NCBI GenBank assembly: GCA_027295475.1
Contig: JAPUKV010000189.1
Location: forward strand, 1 to 12,926
DNA length: 12,926 nucleotides
Reading direction: 5' to 3'
Origin: Pseudomonadota bacterium
GTDB taxonomy: Bacteria; Pseudomonadota; Gammaproteobacteria; Woeseiales; Woeseiaceae
Position 1 is the stretch's first letter. Every line of letters starts with the position of its first letter. Under the pieces are notes generated by a model that was given only the letters and a program-made list of their open reading frames with translations, was not told where the DNA came from and ran no database searches. Position numbers and translations under genes: made by a program. Shown in pieces: positions 1 to 7,762 of this stretch.

Positions 1-878
1 TCAAGGTTCATTGGGCCGGTGACGGTATCCACTGTGGAGAAGACTTTCTACCATTCGACGCCATTCTTGACACGACGACACGTGGCACGAGGATTGCGAT
101 AGTACTCGCTCCGAATTTTCGCCCAACCGGGAAAATGGCCAAGCGCCTAATGGAAGGCCACATGATCGCGATTGAACCTTCGGGCATATCGGCGAGGCAA
201 CTCGAGATGGCCATCGATCGGCGCTGCTCGGCCAGAGAAGCTGCGGCGAGACGACGTCAATTGGTGGCTGACGGGCACGCGGATCTGGTCCGTGAGGAAA
301 TATGTCCAAGCTGTGAATCGATGGTCGATCTTTCAGGACTGGCGCGAACGGACTACACCTACTGTCGATTCTGCGAATCTCTTTTTACTCACGACAAATG
401 TATTAATGGCAACGAGTACAGAACCTGTGACCAGTGCGATATGTTTGACCATATTCAGCCTTACACCGAGTTCTATTTCTATTTCTTTGTGATCTTGTAC
501 GGGTTCTCTTATAAGCAGGTATTCTTGTGCCACAGCTGTGCCAACAAGCTGTTTCTGAAAGCTCTCGGCCTGAATTTGATCTTCGTGCTGGGCGTTCCAA
601 GCGCAATATGGGTGAAGATAAAATCAATTATGAATCGGAAGCATGACTTTGAGGGTCTCGCTAAGGCGAATTCGCTGTCCAGGTCGGGCAGACCTCAGGA
701 AGCATTACAGTATTACCAGGCAATCCTTGCCGATTATCCTAACCATCCTGCAATACTCATGAACAAAGCGTTAGGTCAGTACAATGGCAACGATCAGTCG
801 GGGGCGGTAGCAACGTTGCAGGAGTCCCTGCGAGCCTGTAACCACTACCGGCCAGTCTTGAGGATGCTGAATCAGTAG
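1..878 (+). CDS. Cysteine-rich membrane TPR protein, 5' end outside window
   Basis: I do not recognise this gene. The frame (first full codon at 3) is open from the window edge to the TAG at 876-878, giving 291 visible residues. An ATG at 135 lies in frame, but it has no properly spaced Shine-Dalgarno and 44 sense codons precede it, so the true start is probably to the left. Counting from that ATG, four CxxC knuckles are visible (C57/C60, C77/C80, C98/C101, C132/C135) plus C89, which suggests one or two zinc ribbons. Hydrophobic stretches follow at about 112-124 and 138-160, then a basic segment (KIKSIMNRKH), then one to two TPR-like helical repeats at 171-247 (LSRSGRPQEALQYYQAIL). Inference: a membrane-associated protein with a metal-binding domain and a TPR domain for protein contacts. 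It converges on the minus-strand gene ending at 1167. The stretch around 360-560 looks more AT-rich than the rest. Confidence 0.72.
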   Translation, partial: KVHWAGDGIHCGEDFLPFDAILDTTTRGTRIAIVLAPNFRPTGKMAKRLMEGHMIAIEPSGISARQLEMAIDRRCSAREAAARRRQLVADGHADLVREEICPSCESMVDLSGLARTDYTYCRFCESLFTHDKCINGNEYRTCDQCDMFDHIQPYTEFYFYFFVILYGFSYKQVFLCHSCANKLFLKALGLNLIFVLGVPSAIWVKIKSIMNRKHDFEGLAKANSLSRSGRPQEALQYYQAILADYPNHPAILMNKALGQYNGNDQSGAVATLQESLRACNHYRPVLRMLNQ

Positions 879-1166
879 AGCGATTCAGGCTGGAAATAAC
901 CTCGGCTGTGTTTCCTGAGTTCTCGAGGAACCTCAACACGGGCGGGCACAAGGAAGTTGATTCGCGCTGGATCGAGGCGCGTCAGCGTGTCTTTCGCAGC
1001 TACGCGAGACCGTCACACGTGATGCTACCGGTCATTGACCGACAATAGACGTCAGTTTCGACGGGTTTGCGCCGGCAGTGTTTGGGGATCGGACCCCTCA
1101 ACTCCAAATGTCGACAACAAGCAGCGGCCAAATTATCTAAACGGAATCCACATGATTTTTCCGGTA

Positions 1167-1838
1167 TTAGTTTTGTTGGTTCGGCGGCTGACCGAATTTC
1201 ATCGGTGTCCCGGTTACTGAGGATTTCGCGTCCATCCCGTAAGCCATCAGTTTGAGACCATCACCATTGGTATCCGCGAATTTGACAACGCCAAACGGTA
1301 CCGCTTCCGAAATCCAGATATCCGTTTCGCCACCGCCAAGTCGAGTTTTGACGCGGATGGTCTCGAACGTGCCCGCCGGCACTGTTATCGTCTCTACACC
1401 GATAGTCTCTGACTCGTTACAAGCCTGAAACGTTGGCGTGGACAGATTGTCGCGTTGCTGCCCGCTCATCGAGCTGGCCATTTCTTTGGGATACTCCATC
1501 ACCAGGTCGGGGGCCAACTGCATAATCATCCCGCTGACGGCCTCGGCCGGGTACGGGTAGCTCGGAATCAGAAGCTGCATGATCGTATTGCCGACTGGAT
1601 TGACTATGTTGAATTCGAGCCAGTAATTACGCGATCCGTCCACCGTCTTCTCGCCAACAATGGCGATGCGACCGTTCAGTGTCTTTACGATGGGTGCGTC
1701 TGCTTGAAACTGGACCCACTGCCCGATACTCAGTTCTCCAATGCTCTTGCATATCGATGCGAGATCCTGGGCAGCCAGTGGTGAGGCGAGGGGAAGCGCC
1801 AGGAGCATTGTTGTAATTATTTTGCGCAAGGTATTCAT
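1167..1838 (-). CDS. Secreted protein of unknown function with VPAGTF motif
   Basis: The protein has 223 residues from the ATG at 1836-1838. It begins with a typical Sec signal peptide (MNTLRKIITTMLLALPLASPLAAQ), with cleavage likely after about residue 23 or 24, so it should be periplasmic or outer-membrane associated. The mature part looks beta-rich, has only two cysteines (C30, C140; a possible disulfide) and contains VPAGTFETIRVKT at 153-165, a motif style seen in DUF3108-like periplasmic proteins. It then has an IWISEAVPFGVVKF segment near 174-187. I cannot assign a function. An in-frame TTG at 1863-1865 would add nine residues but lies at about the start of the predicted transcript, so I prefer the ATG. 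Its AAGG sits directly against the ATG, so translation start is not well supported by an SD. It has its own candidate promoter and is separated from the gene upstream on the same strand. Confidence 0.75.
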   Translation of the reverse strand: MNTLRKIITTMLLALPLASPLAAQDLASICKSIGELSIGQWVQFQADAPIVKTLNGRIAIVGEKTVDGSRNYWLEFNIVNPVGNTIMQLLIPSYPYPAEAVSGMIMQLAPDLVMEYPKEMASSMSGQQRDNLSTPTFQACNESETIGVETITVPAGTFETIRVKTRLGGGETDIWISEAVPFGVVKFADTNGDGLKLMAYGMDAKSSVTGTPMKFGQPPNQQN

Positions 1839-1866
1839 CCTTCGGAACGAGCCGAACACCAGCAAC

Positions 1867-1895
1867 AGTATAGACGGCCCTCATGTACGGTCCAA
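1867..1895 (-). promoter_or_regulatory. Candidate sigma-70 promoter for the secreted protein gene
   Basis: Read on the minus strand, TTGGAC (1890-1895) and TATACT (1867-1872) are separated by exactly 17 bases. The -10 matches the consensus at 5 of 6 positions and the -35 at 3 of 6. The predicted transcript would start near 1860, about 22 nt before the ATG at 1838, which argues against use of the upstream TTG codon. Only the sequence match supports this. Confidence 0.45.
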
Positions 1896-2180
1896 ATAGC
1901 AAAGAAAAGTGAAGTGCAGTGCAGGAAGATCAGCCGTTCGCAGGGCGAAGATGAGCTGAGGCGATACCGTTGGATACGCCATAATACTATCCCTTGATAA
2001 ATTATTGGGTCGAACTGCGTTTCCATGGTGTACAAGCGAACGTCTGTTTTGGCCGAAAGCAGACATTCCTGGAGTAGGGCGCCAAGAGCCAGGCAGTTAT
2101 GAGCGGAACCACCAATACGGCGAGAGTCTCCGCGCCTGTTGCCAACGATCGAAGCGGGCCCTCGCTACCAACATTCGCTA
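1896..2180. other. Intergenic region with two hairpins, no gene seen
   Basis: I find no credible coding region here; the short frames lack ribosome sites and family features. Two inverted repeats stand out. One at 1979-2008 is AT-rich: ATAAT and ATTAT arms around an inner TATC-CCTT-GATA hairpin. The other at 2042-2064 is a nine-pair stem (GTCTGTTTT with AAAGCAGAC, one G-U pair) with a five-base loop. Neither has a clear T-run on either side. They lie between the terminator of the PagL-like gene and the promoter of the next minus-strand gene. Confidence 0.5.
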
Positions 2181-2218
2181 AGAAGGCGCTGGCATCCCGT
2201 TCAAACGGGCCGGCGCCT
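2181..2218 (-). terminator. Intrinsic terminator of the PagL-like gene
   Basis: The hairpin starts three bases past the TGA of the minus-strand gene. Arms 2185-2192 (GGCGCTGG) and 2210-2217 (CCGGCGCC) pair over eight positions with one wobble. An inner stem CCCGT/ACGGG (2196-2200 with 2205-2209) closes on a TCAA loop, and a three-base bulge (CAT) separates the two stems. On the minus strand it is followed by TTCTT, a short imperfect T-run. The position and stem strength make termination likely. Confidence 0.65.
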
Positions 2219-2220
2219 CT

Positions 2221-2808
2221 TCATTTCTGCTCGTCCTGTACGGCTGAGACCAACTGCTGATCAGCACCGAAGTGGTAGCTGAACGTCAGCCCCAACATAT
2301 CGACACCCGGATTGCTATTGCTCAATCCCGCATTGGATGTGTGCTGGTAGCGAAGCAGGAGGCAGGTTTTTCTTTGTCGATCCAGGTAGGCACCGAGCCC
2401 CAAGAAGCTGGTAAAGAAGAATTTGCCGCCGAGGGGTTTGCCGCCGAATTGAGATTTGCTGACATAAGTCGGGTGCAAGCCGATATCCATAAACCATCTG
2501 CCCGGTGCGTTCTTGTTCTTGTTCATGTTGAACCGGTATGTGGGACCGAAGGAAACGAATAAAGCCGAATCGCTGCCACGCTCCAGTCGGCCGGCGGCGA
2601 GATCCAGCTTGCTTGGCACCCAGAAACCTTTGGACGCCGTTTTTACCCCGTAGCTGAGCAAGAGGCCGTGCTGACGCATTCCGCTGAACTTCTTCACCGA
2701 GTCTGCCGAGAGAATGCCGACCGAATCGAGTTGAATATCGGCACGCGCCGACGGTGCAATAAATATCGCACACAGAACTACCGCCAGGCTTGATTGCAGT
2801 TTACTCAT
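2221..2808 (-). CDS. PagL-like lipid A 3-O-deacylase (acyloxyacyl hydrolase family)
   Basis: The protein has 195 residues with a signal peptide MSKLQSSLAVVLCAIFIAPSARA and mature start near DIQL. The start at 2808 is chosen because AGGGGAG lies just upstream and the signal peptide begins there; 42 further in-frame codons upstream look non-coding. The C-terminal part, RYQHTSNAGLSNSNPGVD (153-170) followed by MLGLTFSYHF, matches the PagL/PF09411 pattern, in which a beta-barrel outer-membrane enzyme removes the 3-O-linked acyl chain of lipid A. In PagL the catalytic residues are His, Ser two residues later, and Glu fourteen residues after His. Here they are H156, S158 and D170, so Asp stands at the Glu position. 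The barrel-ending aromatic F180 is followed by a 15-residue polar tail. It has its own terminator. Family membership is fairly sure; activity is not proven. Confidence 0.8.
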   Translation of the reverse strand: MSKLQSSLAVVLCAIFIAPSARADIQLDSVGILSADSVKKFSGMRQHGLLLSYGVKTASKGFWVPSKLDLAAGRLERGSDSALFVSFGPTYRFNMNKNKNAPGRWFMDIGLHPTYVSKSQFGGKPLGGKFFFTSFLGLGAYLDRQRKTCLLLRYQHTSNAGLSNSNPGVDMLGLTFSYHFGADQQLVSAVQDEQK

Positions 2809-2998
2809 CGGCTCCCCTGTTTGTTCGTGTGGCGCCGATTCCCGCCAGCCTGCTGCTGCTGCGGGGCTCATGAGGCGCACCCCCGCACGCCTCCATTTGG
2901 ACCCTATCTTTCGCCGGTTCAGGCGACAAATCAACTCTGTTTCGGCCTCGGGACGGTTTCGGGTCTGAAAACCGGCTTGTGCAGCATGACGAATTGCG

Positions 2999-3028
2999 TT
3001 GCGCCCCCCCTTAAGATTGCCTTATAAT
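2999..3028 (+). promoter_or_regulatory. Main promoter of the rimP-nusA-infB operon
   Basis: A perfect TATAAT lies at 3023-3028 with TTGCGC at 2999-3004, an 18-base spacer. The -10 is the strongest in the window. The predicted start near 3035 gives a leader of about 190 nt before rimP. The position upstream of rimP and the structured RNA that follows support it. Confidence 0.75.
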
Positions 3029-3104
3029 CCGCGGCCTGCGAGGTGGTGGGATCAGGCTAACAGCTGGCTTGTTCCGCCCCCGCTACCAGATTCTTGGTAG
3101 AAAC

Positions 3105-3127
3105 AAAGCCCCGCTATGGGGTTTTTT
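3105..3127 (+). terminator. First leader terminator
   Basis: CCCC (3109-3112) pairs with GGGG (3118-3121) around GCTAT. The stem can extend outward with AAAG against TTTT, and six T residues follow at 3122-3127. This is a standard intrinsic terminator placed about 70-90 nt after the predicted start, so it would release a short RNA unless antitermination occurs. Confidence 0.7.
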
Positions 3128-3171
3128 GTTGCCCGGGCCAGATTCCGGGCAGGGCTAAGGAGCAGAATAAG

Positions 3172-3199
3172 AATGGGCCAGAGGCCCATTTTTCGTTTT
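3172..3199 (+). terminator. Second leader terminator-like hairpin
   Basis: AATGGGCC (3172-3179) and GGCCCATT (3183-3190) form a perfect eight-pair stem with the three-base loop AGA, followed by TTTCGTTTT. It lies 38 bases before the rimP start. It overlaps a possible short leader ORF beginning at 3173, so ribosomes could open it. Confidence 0.6.
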
Positions 3200-3211
3200 A
3201 CGAACATATAG
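3173..3211 (+). CDS. Possible 12-codon leader peptide before rimP
   Basis: ATG at 3173 opens a frame reading MGQRPIFRFTNI and stopping at TAG 3209-3211. It is preceded by AAGGAG at 3157-3162, a stronger Shine-Dalgarno than most in the operon, though the ten-base spacing is slightly long. Its first six codons make up the second terminator-like hairpin, and its stop is three bases before the AGGTGA ribosome site of rimP. If translated, ribosomes would melt the hairpin, raise readthrough and deliver ribosomes near rimP. No known peptide is matched, and the SD-like string could be chance. Confidence 0.3.
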   Translation: MGQRPIFRFTNI

Positions 3212-3227
3212 TTAGGTGATGTAGTCG

Positions 3228-3677
3228 GTGAGCCGTGAGGAATTGATGAAAGTGCTGGAACCCGCCGTGGAACGTCTGGGTTACGAATTGACGGACCTCG
3301 AGATCAAGCTCGAGGGCCGGCAGAGCGTCATCAGGCTTTTCATCGACAAAGCCGACGGTGTCGGGCTGGAGGACTGTGAAACGGTAAGCCGGCAGATCAG
3401 CGCACTACTGGATGTTGAGGATCCGGTGCCGGGGCGCTACGTGCTTGAGGTCTCTTCCCCGGGGCTGGATCGAAAGTTGACGAAAGTTGAGCATTTTCAA
3501 AGGTTTATGGGTGAAGATATCCGTGTGAAATTGCTCTTTCCGGTGGCAGGACGAAGAAATTTTCGCGGCGCATTGAGGGCCGCGAACGAGGAAAACATAG
3601 AAGTCGAGGTGGATGGCGAGTCGCATCGTTTGTCGATAGCGACGATCGAATACGCCAGATTGGTGCCGACGCTTTAG
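3228..3677 (+). CDS. rimP: Ribosome maturation factor RimP
   Basis: The protein has 149 residues, the usual family length (about 150). RimP binds free 30S subunits and helps 16S rRNA 3' domain folding and assembly. The N-terminal alpha/beta domain shows the typical GYELTDLEIK and IRLFIDKADGVGLEDCE stretches, then the VSRQISALLDVEDPVPGRYVLEVSSPGLDRKL block characteristic of RimP. An SH3-like C-terminal domain covers about residues 85-149. The start is GTG at 3228 with AGGTGA at 3214-3219, eight bases away. It is the first gene of the operon, 15 bases before nusA, and sits behind the structured leader. Confidence 0.97.
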   Translation: MSREELMKVLEPAVERLGYELTDLEIKLEGRQSVIRLFIDKADGVGLEDCETVSRQISALLDVEDPVPGRYVLEVSSPGLDRKLTKVEHFQRFMGEDIRVKLLFPVAGRRNFRGALRAANEENIEVEVDGESHRLSIATIEYARLVPTL

Positions 3678-3692
3678 TGGAGTAGCAGGCAA

Positions 3693-5195
3693 ATGAGTAA
3701 AGAAATCCTGATGGTTGTCGATGCCGTTTCGAACGAAAAGGGCGTCGCGAAAGAGATCATATTCGAGGCCATCGAAGCGGCACTGGCGTCTGCAACTCGC
3801 AGCCGACACGGCGAGGATATCGAGGTTCGCGTTGCGATCGACCGCGAGACAGGCGAGTACGACACGTTCCGGACCTGGCTCGTGTTCGAAGACGCGTCGC
3901 CGGACCTCGAGTTCCCGGATCGCGAGCTGCGCATGATCGATGCTGTCGATGTCGACGAAAATGCTGAGCCAGGCGGCCACGTCGAGGTACCGATGGACTC
4001 GGTCGAATTCGGCAGGATCGCCGCGCAGACTGCCAAACAGGTGATCGTGCAAAAGGTTCGCGAGGCTGAGCGCGAGCAGGTCGTTGAGGAATACAAGGAC
4101 CGGGAAGGTGAACTGTTGTCCGGCATCGTCAAACGGGTCGACCGCAATGGCGTATATATCGATTTGGGAGGCAATGCCGAAGGATTTGTATCCCGTGACC
4201 AGATGATTCCGCGAGAGCCCGTTCGCCCGCAGGATCGCATGAAGGCGCTCTTGACCGAAGTTCGGTCGGAACAGCGCGGGCCACAGCTCTTCATGACACG
4301 AACCTCGCCACTGTTCCTGATCGAACTGTTCAAGATCGAAGTTCCCGAAGTCGGCCAGGGACTGATCGAGATTCTTGCCGCAGCACGGGATGCCGGACTG
4401 CGGGCGAAGATTGCCGTCAAGAGCAATGACGCACGGATTGACCCGGTGGGTGCCTGTGTCGGTATGCGTGGCTCTCGTGTTCAGGCGGTGTCAAACGAAC
4501 TGGCTGGAGAACGTGTCGACATTATTCTCTGGGATGACAACGCGGCCCAGTTCGTCGTCAACGCCATGTCGCCCGCCGAGGTGGTGTCCATCGTGGTCGA
4601 CGAAGACGCCCACAGCATGGATATTGCCGTCGATGAAGAAAAGCTGTCGCAGGCGATCGGCCGTGGCGGTCAGAACATTCGTCTCGCGAGTGAACTGGCC
4701 GGTTGGGAACTCAATGTAATGACGGAAACCGATGCGGAGCAAAAGAGCGAAGCGGAAATGCGTACGCTGATCGAACTGTTTTCCAAACAGCTCGACGTGG
4801 ACGAGGAAGTCGGGCTCATTTTGGTTCAGGAAGGTTTCTCGACGATCGAAGAAGTGGCTTATGTACCGGCATCAGAACTCGTCGAAATCGAGGAGTTTGA
4901 TGAGGACATCGTCAACGAGCTGCGCACCCGCGCTCGTGATGTGCTGCTGACCCAGGCGATCGTCCAGGAAGAGAAGATCGACGAGGCGGAGCCCGCTGAG
5001 GACCTGATGAGTCTTGAAGGCATGGACAAGGGTCTCGCATTCACGCTCGCAAGTGAAGGCGTTGTAACCCGGGAAGATCTCGCGGAGCTGGCGACGGACG
5101 ATTTGCTCGAGATCAAGGAAATGGATCAGGAAAAGGCTGCGGCGCTGATCATGAAAGCGCGCGCGCACTGGTTTGAAACGGAACAACAGGCCTGA
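3693..5195 (+). CDS. nusA: Transcription termination/antitermination factor NusA
   Basis: The protein has 500 residues (E. coli 495). NusA binds RNA polymerase and nascent RNA, modulating pausing, intrinsic termination and antitermination. Visible domains in order: an N-terminal RNAP-binding domain (about 1-125), an S1 domain starting near ELLSGIVKRVDRNGVYIDLGG (140-160), KH1 with GMRG (257-260), KH2 with GRGG (323-326), and two acidic helix-hairpin-helix repeats, AR1 (about 366-425) and AR2 (about 436-492), as in gammaproteobacterial NusA. GGAG at 3679-3682 precedes the ATG by ten bases. The two terminator-like hairpins upstream of rimP make feedback by NusA on its own operon plausible. Confidence 0.98.
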   Translation: MSKEILMVVDAVSNEKGVAKEIIFEAIEAALASATRSRHGEDIEVRVAIDRETGEYDTFRTWLVFEDASPDLEFPDRELRMIDAVDVDENAEPGGHVEVPMDSVEFGRIAAQTAKQVIVQKVREAEREQVVEEYKDREGELLSGIVKRVDRNGVYIDLGGNAEGFVSRDQMIPREPVRPQDRMKALLTEVRSEQRGPQLFMTRTSPLFLIELFKIEVPEVGQGLIEILAAARDAGLRAKIAVKSNDARIDPVGACVGMRGSRVQAVSNELAGERVDIILWDDNAAQFVVNAMSPAEVVSIVVDEDAHSMDIAVDEEKLSQAIGRGGQNIRLASELAGWELNVMTETDAEQKSEAEMRTLIELFSKQLDVDEEVGLILVQEGFSTIEEVAYVPASELVEIEEFDEDIVNELRTRARDVLLTQAIVQEEKIDEAEPAEDLMSLEGMDKGLAFTLASEGVVTREDLAELATDDLLEIKEMDQEKAAALIMKARAHWFETEQQA

Positions 5196-5220
5196 TCACT
5201 GGTTCATCAGGAGTTAGACA

Positions 5221-7731
5221 ATGGCTGATGTCACAATTGCACAATTTGCTGATGTATTGAAAGTTTCCGTCGACAAGTTGCTGTCGCAACTCGACCAGGC
5301 GGGCATCGAGGTCAGTGGATCGGAAGATACGATTTCCGAGGACGCCAAACTCGAACTCCTGACACATCTCCGGCGTAGTCACGGCCAGGACGACTCCTTG
5401 GTTTCTGATGGCGCCCCGCGCCGGATAACGCTTCGCCGCAAATCGATGTCGGAGCTGAGGTTGGCAGGCGCGCAGGGTCGCTCGCGCACGGTAAACGTAG
5501 AGGTTCGGCAGAAGCGGACCTATATCAAGCGAAACGTGCTCGAGGAGCAGGCGCAAAAAGAACAGGAGGAACTCGATCGCAAGCGCAAGGAAGAGCAGGA
5601 TCGTCTTGATGCCGAGAAACACGAGCAGGAGCGTTTGAAGGCCGAGAAAGAAGAGAAAACACGGTTGGAGGAAGAGGGCCGCCGCAAGGAGGATGAAGCC
5701 AAGCAGCAGGCCGAGAGCGAAGCACGCGAAGCAGCACAAGCGGCGGCGGAAGAGAGCGCCCAGATCGAAAAAGCTGAGCAGGATGCCCGAGATCGCCGCG
5801 CCAAGGACAAGGACAAGAAAAAAGGCAAGCCGACGGATACACGCTACGGCCGCAAAGAATTGCACGTCGCCGGCGACAAGAGTGGCCGCCGCAAGCGCAA
5901 GGCGCCGATCAGGCGACGGCCGGTGTCCCTGAGTACTGACGGACAGCACGGTTTCGAAAGACCCACGGCGCCCGTTGTGCACGAGGTCGAGATTCCTGAG
6001 GGTATCGCAGTAGCGGAACTCGCGCAGCGCATGGCCGTCAAGGGCAACGAAGTCGTCAAGGTTCTGTTTAATATGGGCGCAATGGTGACCATCAATCAGG
6101 TCATCGATCAGGACACCGCGATTCTCGTTGTCGAAGAATTGGGACACATTGCGAAGCCGATCAGTGGCACGGCTGTCGACGAGGACTTACTTGCCGACGA
6201 GCAACCGACAGGCGACGAAGTTCCACGAGCACCTGTGGTAACCATCATGGGGCACGTCGATCATGGCAAGACGTCCCTGCTCGATTATGTGCGTCATACC
6301 AAGGTCGCGGCCGGTGAGGCCGGCGGCATTACACAGCATATCGGCGCGTACAATGTAAGAACCGACAAAGGGAGTATCACGTTTCTCGACACGCCGGGCC
6401 ACGCTGCATTTACAGCCATGCGAGCTCGTGGTGCGCAGGCAACGGATATCGTCATCCTCGTTGTGGCCGCCGATGACGGCGTCAAACCACAGACTATTGA
6501 AGCGATCGAGCATGCGAACGCGGCCAAGGTACCGATCGTTGTTGCGATCAACAAGATTGACAAGGAGAACGCCGACGTAGAGCGAGTGAGGAATGAATTG
6601 TCGCAACACGAGATTATTTCCGAAGAGTGGGGCGGAGAGCATCTGTTCGTGAACGTCTCTGCACAGACGGGAGAAGGGGTCGATGCGTTGCTGGATGCTA
6701 TCGTGCTGCAGGCTGAGATCATGGACCTCAAAGCAGTCGCGGAGGGTCCGGCGCGTGGCATTGTCATCGAATCCAGCCTCGAGAAAGGTCGCGGCGCGGT
6801 AGCTACCTTGCTGGTGCAGGCGGGAACGCTGCAGCAGGGTGACATGATCATCGCGGGCGAAGAGTACGGCCGCGTCCGAAACATGTTTGATGAGACCCAG
6901 AAATCGATCAAGTCGGCGGGTCCATCCAGCCCGGTCGTTGTGCTCGGCCTGTCCAAGACGCCCAGCGCGGGCGACGACTTCCTCGTCGTCATGAACGAGC
7001 GCAAGGCCAGAGAGGTCGCGGAGTTCCGTCAGACCAAGTCCCGTGAGTCCAAACTGGCTCAGCAGCAGGCTGCAAAACTTGAAGATGTATTCAGCCAGAT
7101 GACCGAGGCAGCTGCGGCCACGGTGCCTTTATTGATCAAATCGGACGTGCATGGCAGTACCGAGGCACTGCGTGATGCCCTGACGAAGCTGTCGAATGAC
7201 GAAGTAAAAGTCAAAGTCATCAGTTCCGGCGTTGGTGGCATCACTGAATCGGACGCTACACTCGCCGATGCGTCAAACGCCATCATCATCGGATTCAATG
7301 TTCGTGCGGACAGTGCAGCCCGTGCTGCAATCAAGGAGTCCGGCGTCGATGTTCGCTACTACAGCATCATTTATGAAGCGATCGACGATGTGAAAGCGGC
7401 GATAAGCGGCCTTCTGGCGCCCGAGATCCGCGAGAACATTGTGGGACTCGCCGAAGTCAAGGAAGTCTTTATATCGCCAAAACTCGGCAATATTGCTGGC
7501 TGTATAGTCATCGAGGGCTTCGTCAAACGCGCAAATCCGATCCGCGTCCTACGGGACAATGTCGTCATCTACGAAGGTGAGCTCGAATCACTGCGACGCT
7601 TCAAGGATAATGTCAATGAAGTCAAATCGGGCACCGAATGCGGTATCGGCGTCAAGAATTACAACGACGTAAAGGTCGGCGACCAGATCGAATGTTTCGA
7701 ACGGGTGGAAGTCGCCCGTACGCTCGAATGA
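5221..7731 (+). CDS. infB: Translation initiation factor IF2
   Basis: The protein has 836 residues (E. coli 890). IF2 is the GTPase that brings initiator fMet-tRNA to the 30S subunit and promotes 50S joining. An IF2_N domain covers residues 1-50 and an associated segment about 65-104. A highly charged Lys/Glu/Ala helix or coiled coil runs from about 105 to 205, and a second IF2_N-like domain covers about 255-308. The G domain shows GHVDHGKT (344-351), DTPGH (390-394), NKID (444-447) and SAQ (480-482). [10 protein letters not shown] marks domain III, and the C-terminal fMet-tRNA binding domain is around 735-836. AGGAG at 5209-5213 lies seven bases before the ATG. The gene starts 25 bases after nusA. 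The charged linker explains the long but false antisense reading frame here. Confidence 0.98.
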   Translation: MADVTIAQFADVLKVSVDKLLSQLDQAGIEVSGSEDTISEDAKLELLTHLRRSHGQDDSLVSDGAPRRITLRRKSMSELRLAGAQGRSRTVNVEVRQKRTYIKRNVLEEQAQKEQEELDRKRKEEQDRLDAEKHEQERLKAEKEEKTRLEEEGRRKEDEAKQQAESEAREAAQAAAEESAQIEKAEQDARDRRAKDKDKKKGKPTDTRYGRKELHVAGDKSGRRKRKAPIRRRPVSLSTDGQHGFERPTAPVVHEVEIPEGIAVAELAQRMAVKGNEVVKVLFNMGAMVTINQVIDQDTAILVVEELGHIAKPISGTAVDEDLLADEQPTGDEVPRAPVVTIMGHVDHGKTSLLDYVRHTKVAAGEAGGITQHIGAYNVRTDKGSITFLDTPGHAAFTAMRARGAQATDIVILVVAADDGVKPQTIEAIEHANAAKVPIVVAINKIDKENADVERVRNELSQHEIISEEWGGEHLFVNVSAQTGEGVDALLDAIVLQAEIMDLKAVAEGPARGIVIESSLEKGRGAVATLLVQAGTLQQGDMIIAGEEYGRVRNMFDETQKSIKSAGPSSPVVVLGLSKTPSAGDDFLVVMNERKAREVAEFRQTKSRESKLAQQQAAKLEDVFSQMTEAAAATVPLLIKSDVHGSTEALRDALTKLSNDEVKVKVISSGVGGITESDATLADASNAIIIGFNVRADSAARAAIKESGVDVRYYSIIYEAIDDVKAAISGLLAPEIRENIVGLAEVKEVFISPKLGNIAGCIVIEGFVKRANPIRVLRDNVVIYEGELESLRRFKDNVNEVKSGTECGIGVKNYNDVKVGDQIECFERVEVARTLE

Positions 7732-7762
7732 TCCCGCGCCTTATACGGCAGAGCAAAGAATA

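Larger units (their letters stand above)
3035..3227 (+). ncRNA. rimP leader, structured attenuator RNA
   Basis: This untranslated leader contains consecutive hairpins: 3042-3051 with 3072-3081 (nine of ten pairs, including wobbles); 3083-3088 with 3095-3100 (CTACCA/TGGTAG); a terminator at 3105-3127; 3131-3136 with 3145-3150 (GCCCGG/CCGGGC); and a second terminator-like hairpin at 3172-3190. A rimP leader class with a Rho-independent terminator upstream of rimP-nusA-infB is known from bioinformatics in Gammaproteobacteria and has been suggested to respond to NusA. This leader fits by position and layout, but I could not run a covariance model. The inferred role is to let only part of the transcripts enter the operon, depending on NusA or on ribosome movement. 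Confidence 0.65.

Noticed and set aside
1029..1041. CGGTCA-T-TGACCG palindrome between the convergent genes, with a partial nine-base copy (CATTGACCG) near 11707
   Set aside because: The one-base spacer cannot form an RNA loop, there is no T-run, and the partial copy is within chance expectation. It could still be a protein site, but nothing supports one.
2809..2934. N-terminal extension of 42 residues for the PagL-like protein
   Set aside because: It would bury the signal peptide inside the protein. A good AGGGGAG site and signal peptide begin at the ATG at 2808.
3031..3090. Possible tRNA gene in the rimP leader (GCGG start, CCGC and ACCA-like end), a place where some Gammaproteobacteria carry tRNAs
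   Set aside because: It is about 58 bases, has no T-loop consensus and no anticodon arm. The pairing fits a single long hairpin instead.
5149..6147. Minus-strand open frame of 332 codons opposite infB
   Set aside because: It is the mirror of the Lys/Glu-rich IF2 linker, which yields runs of Leu and Phe in antisense. It lacks a ribosome site, and IF2 is certain on the other strand.
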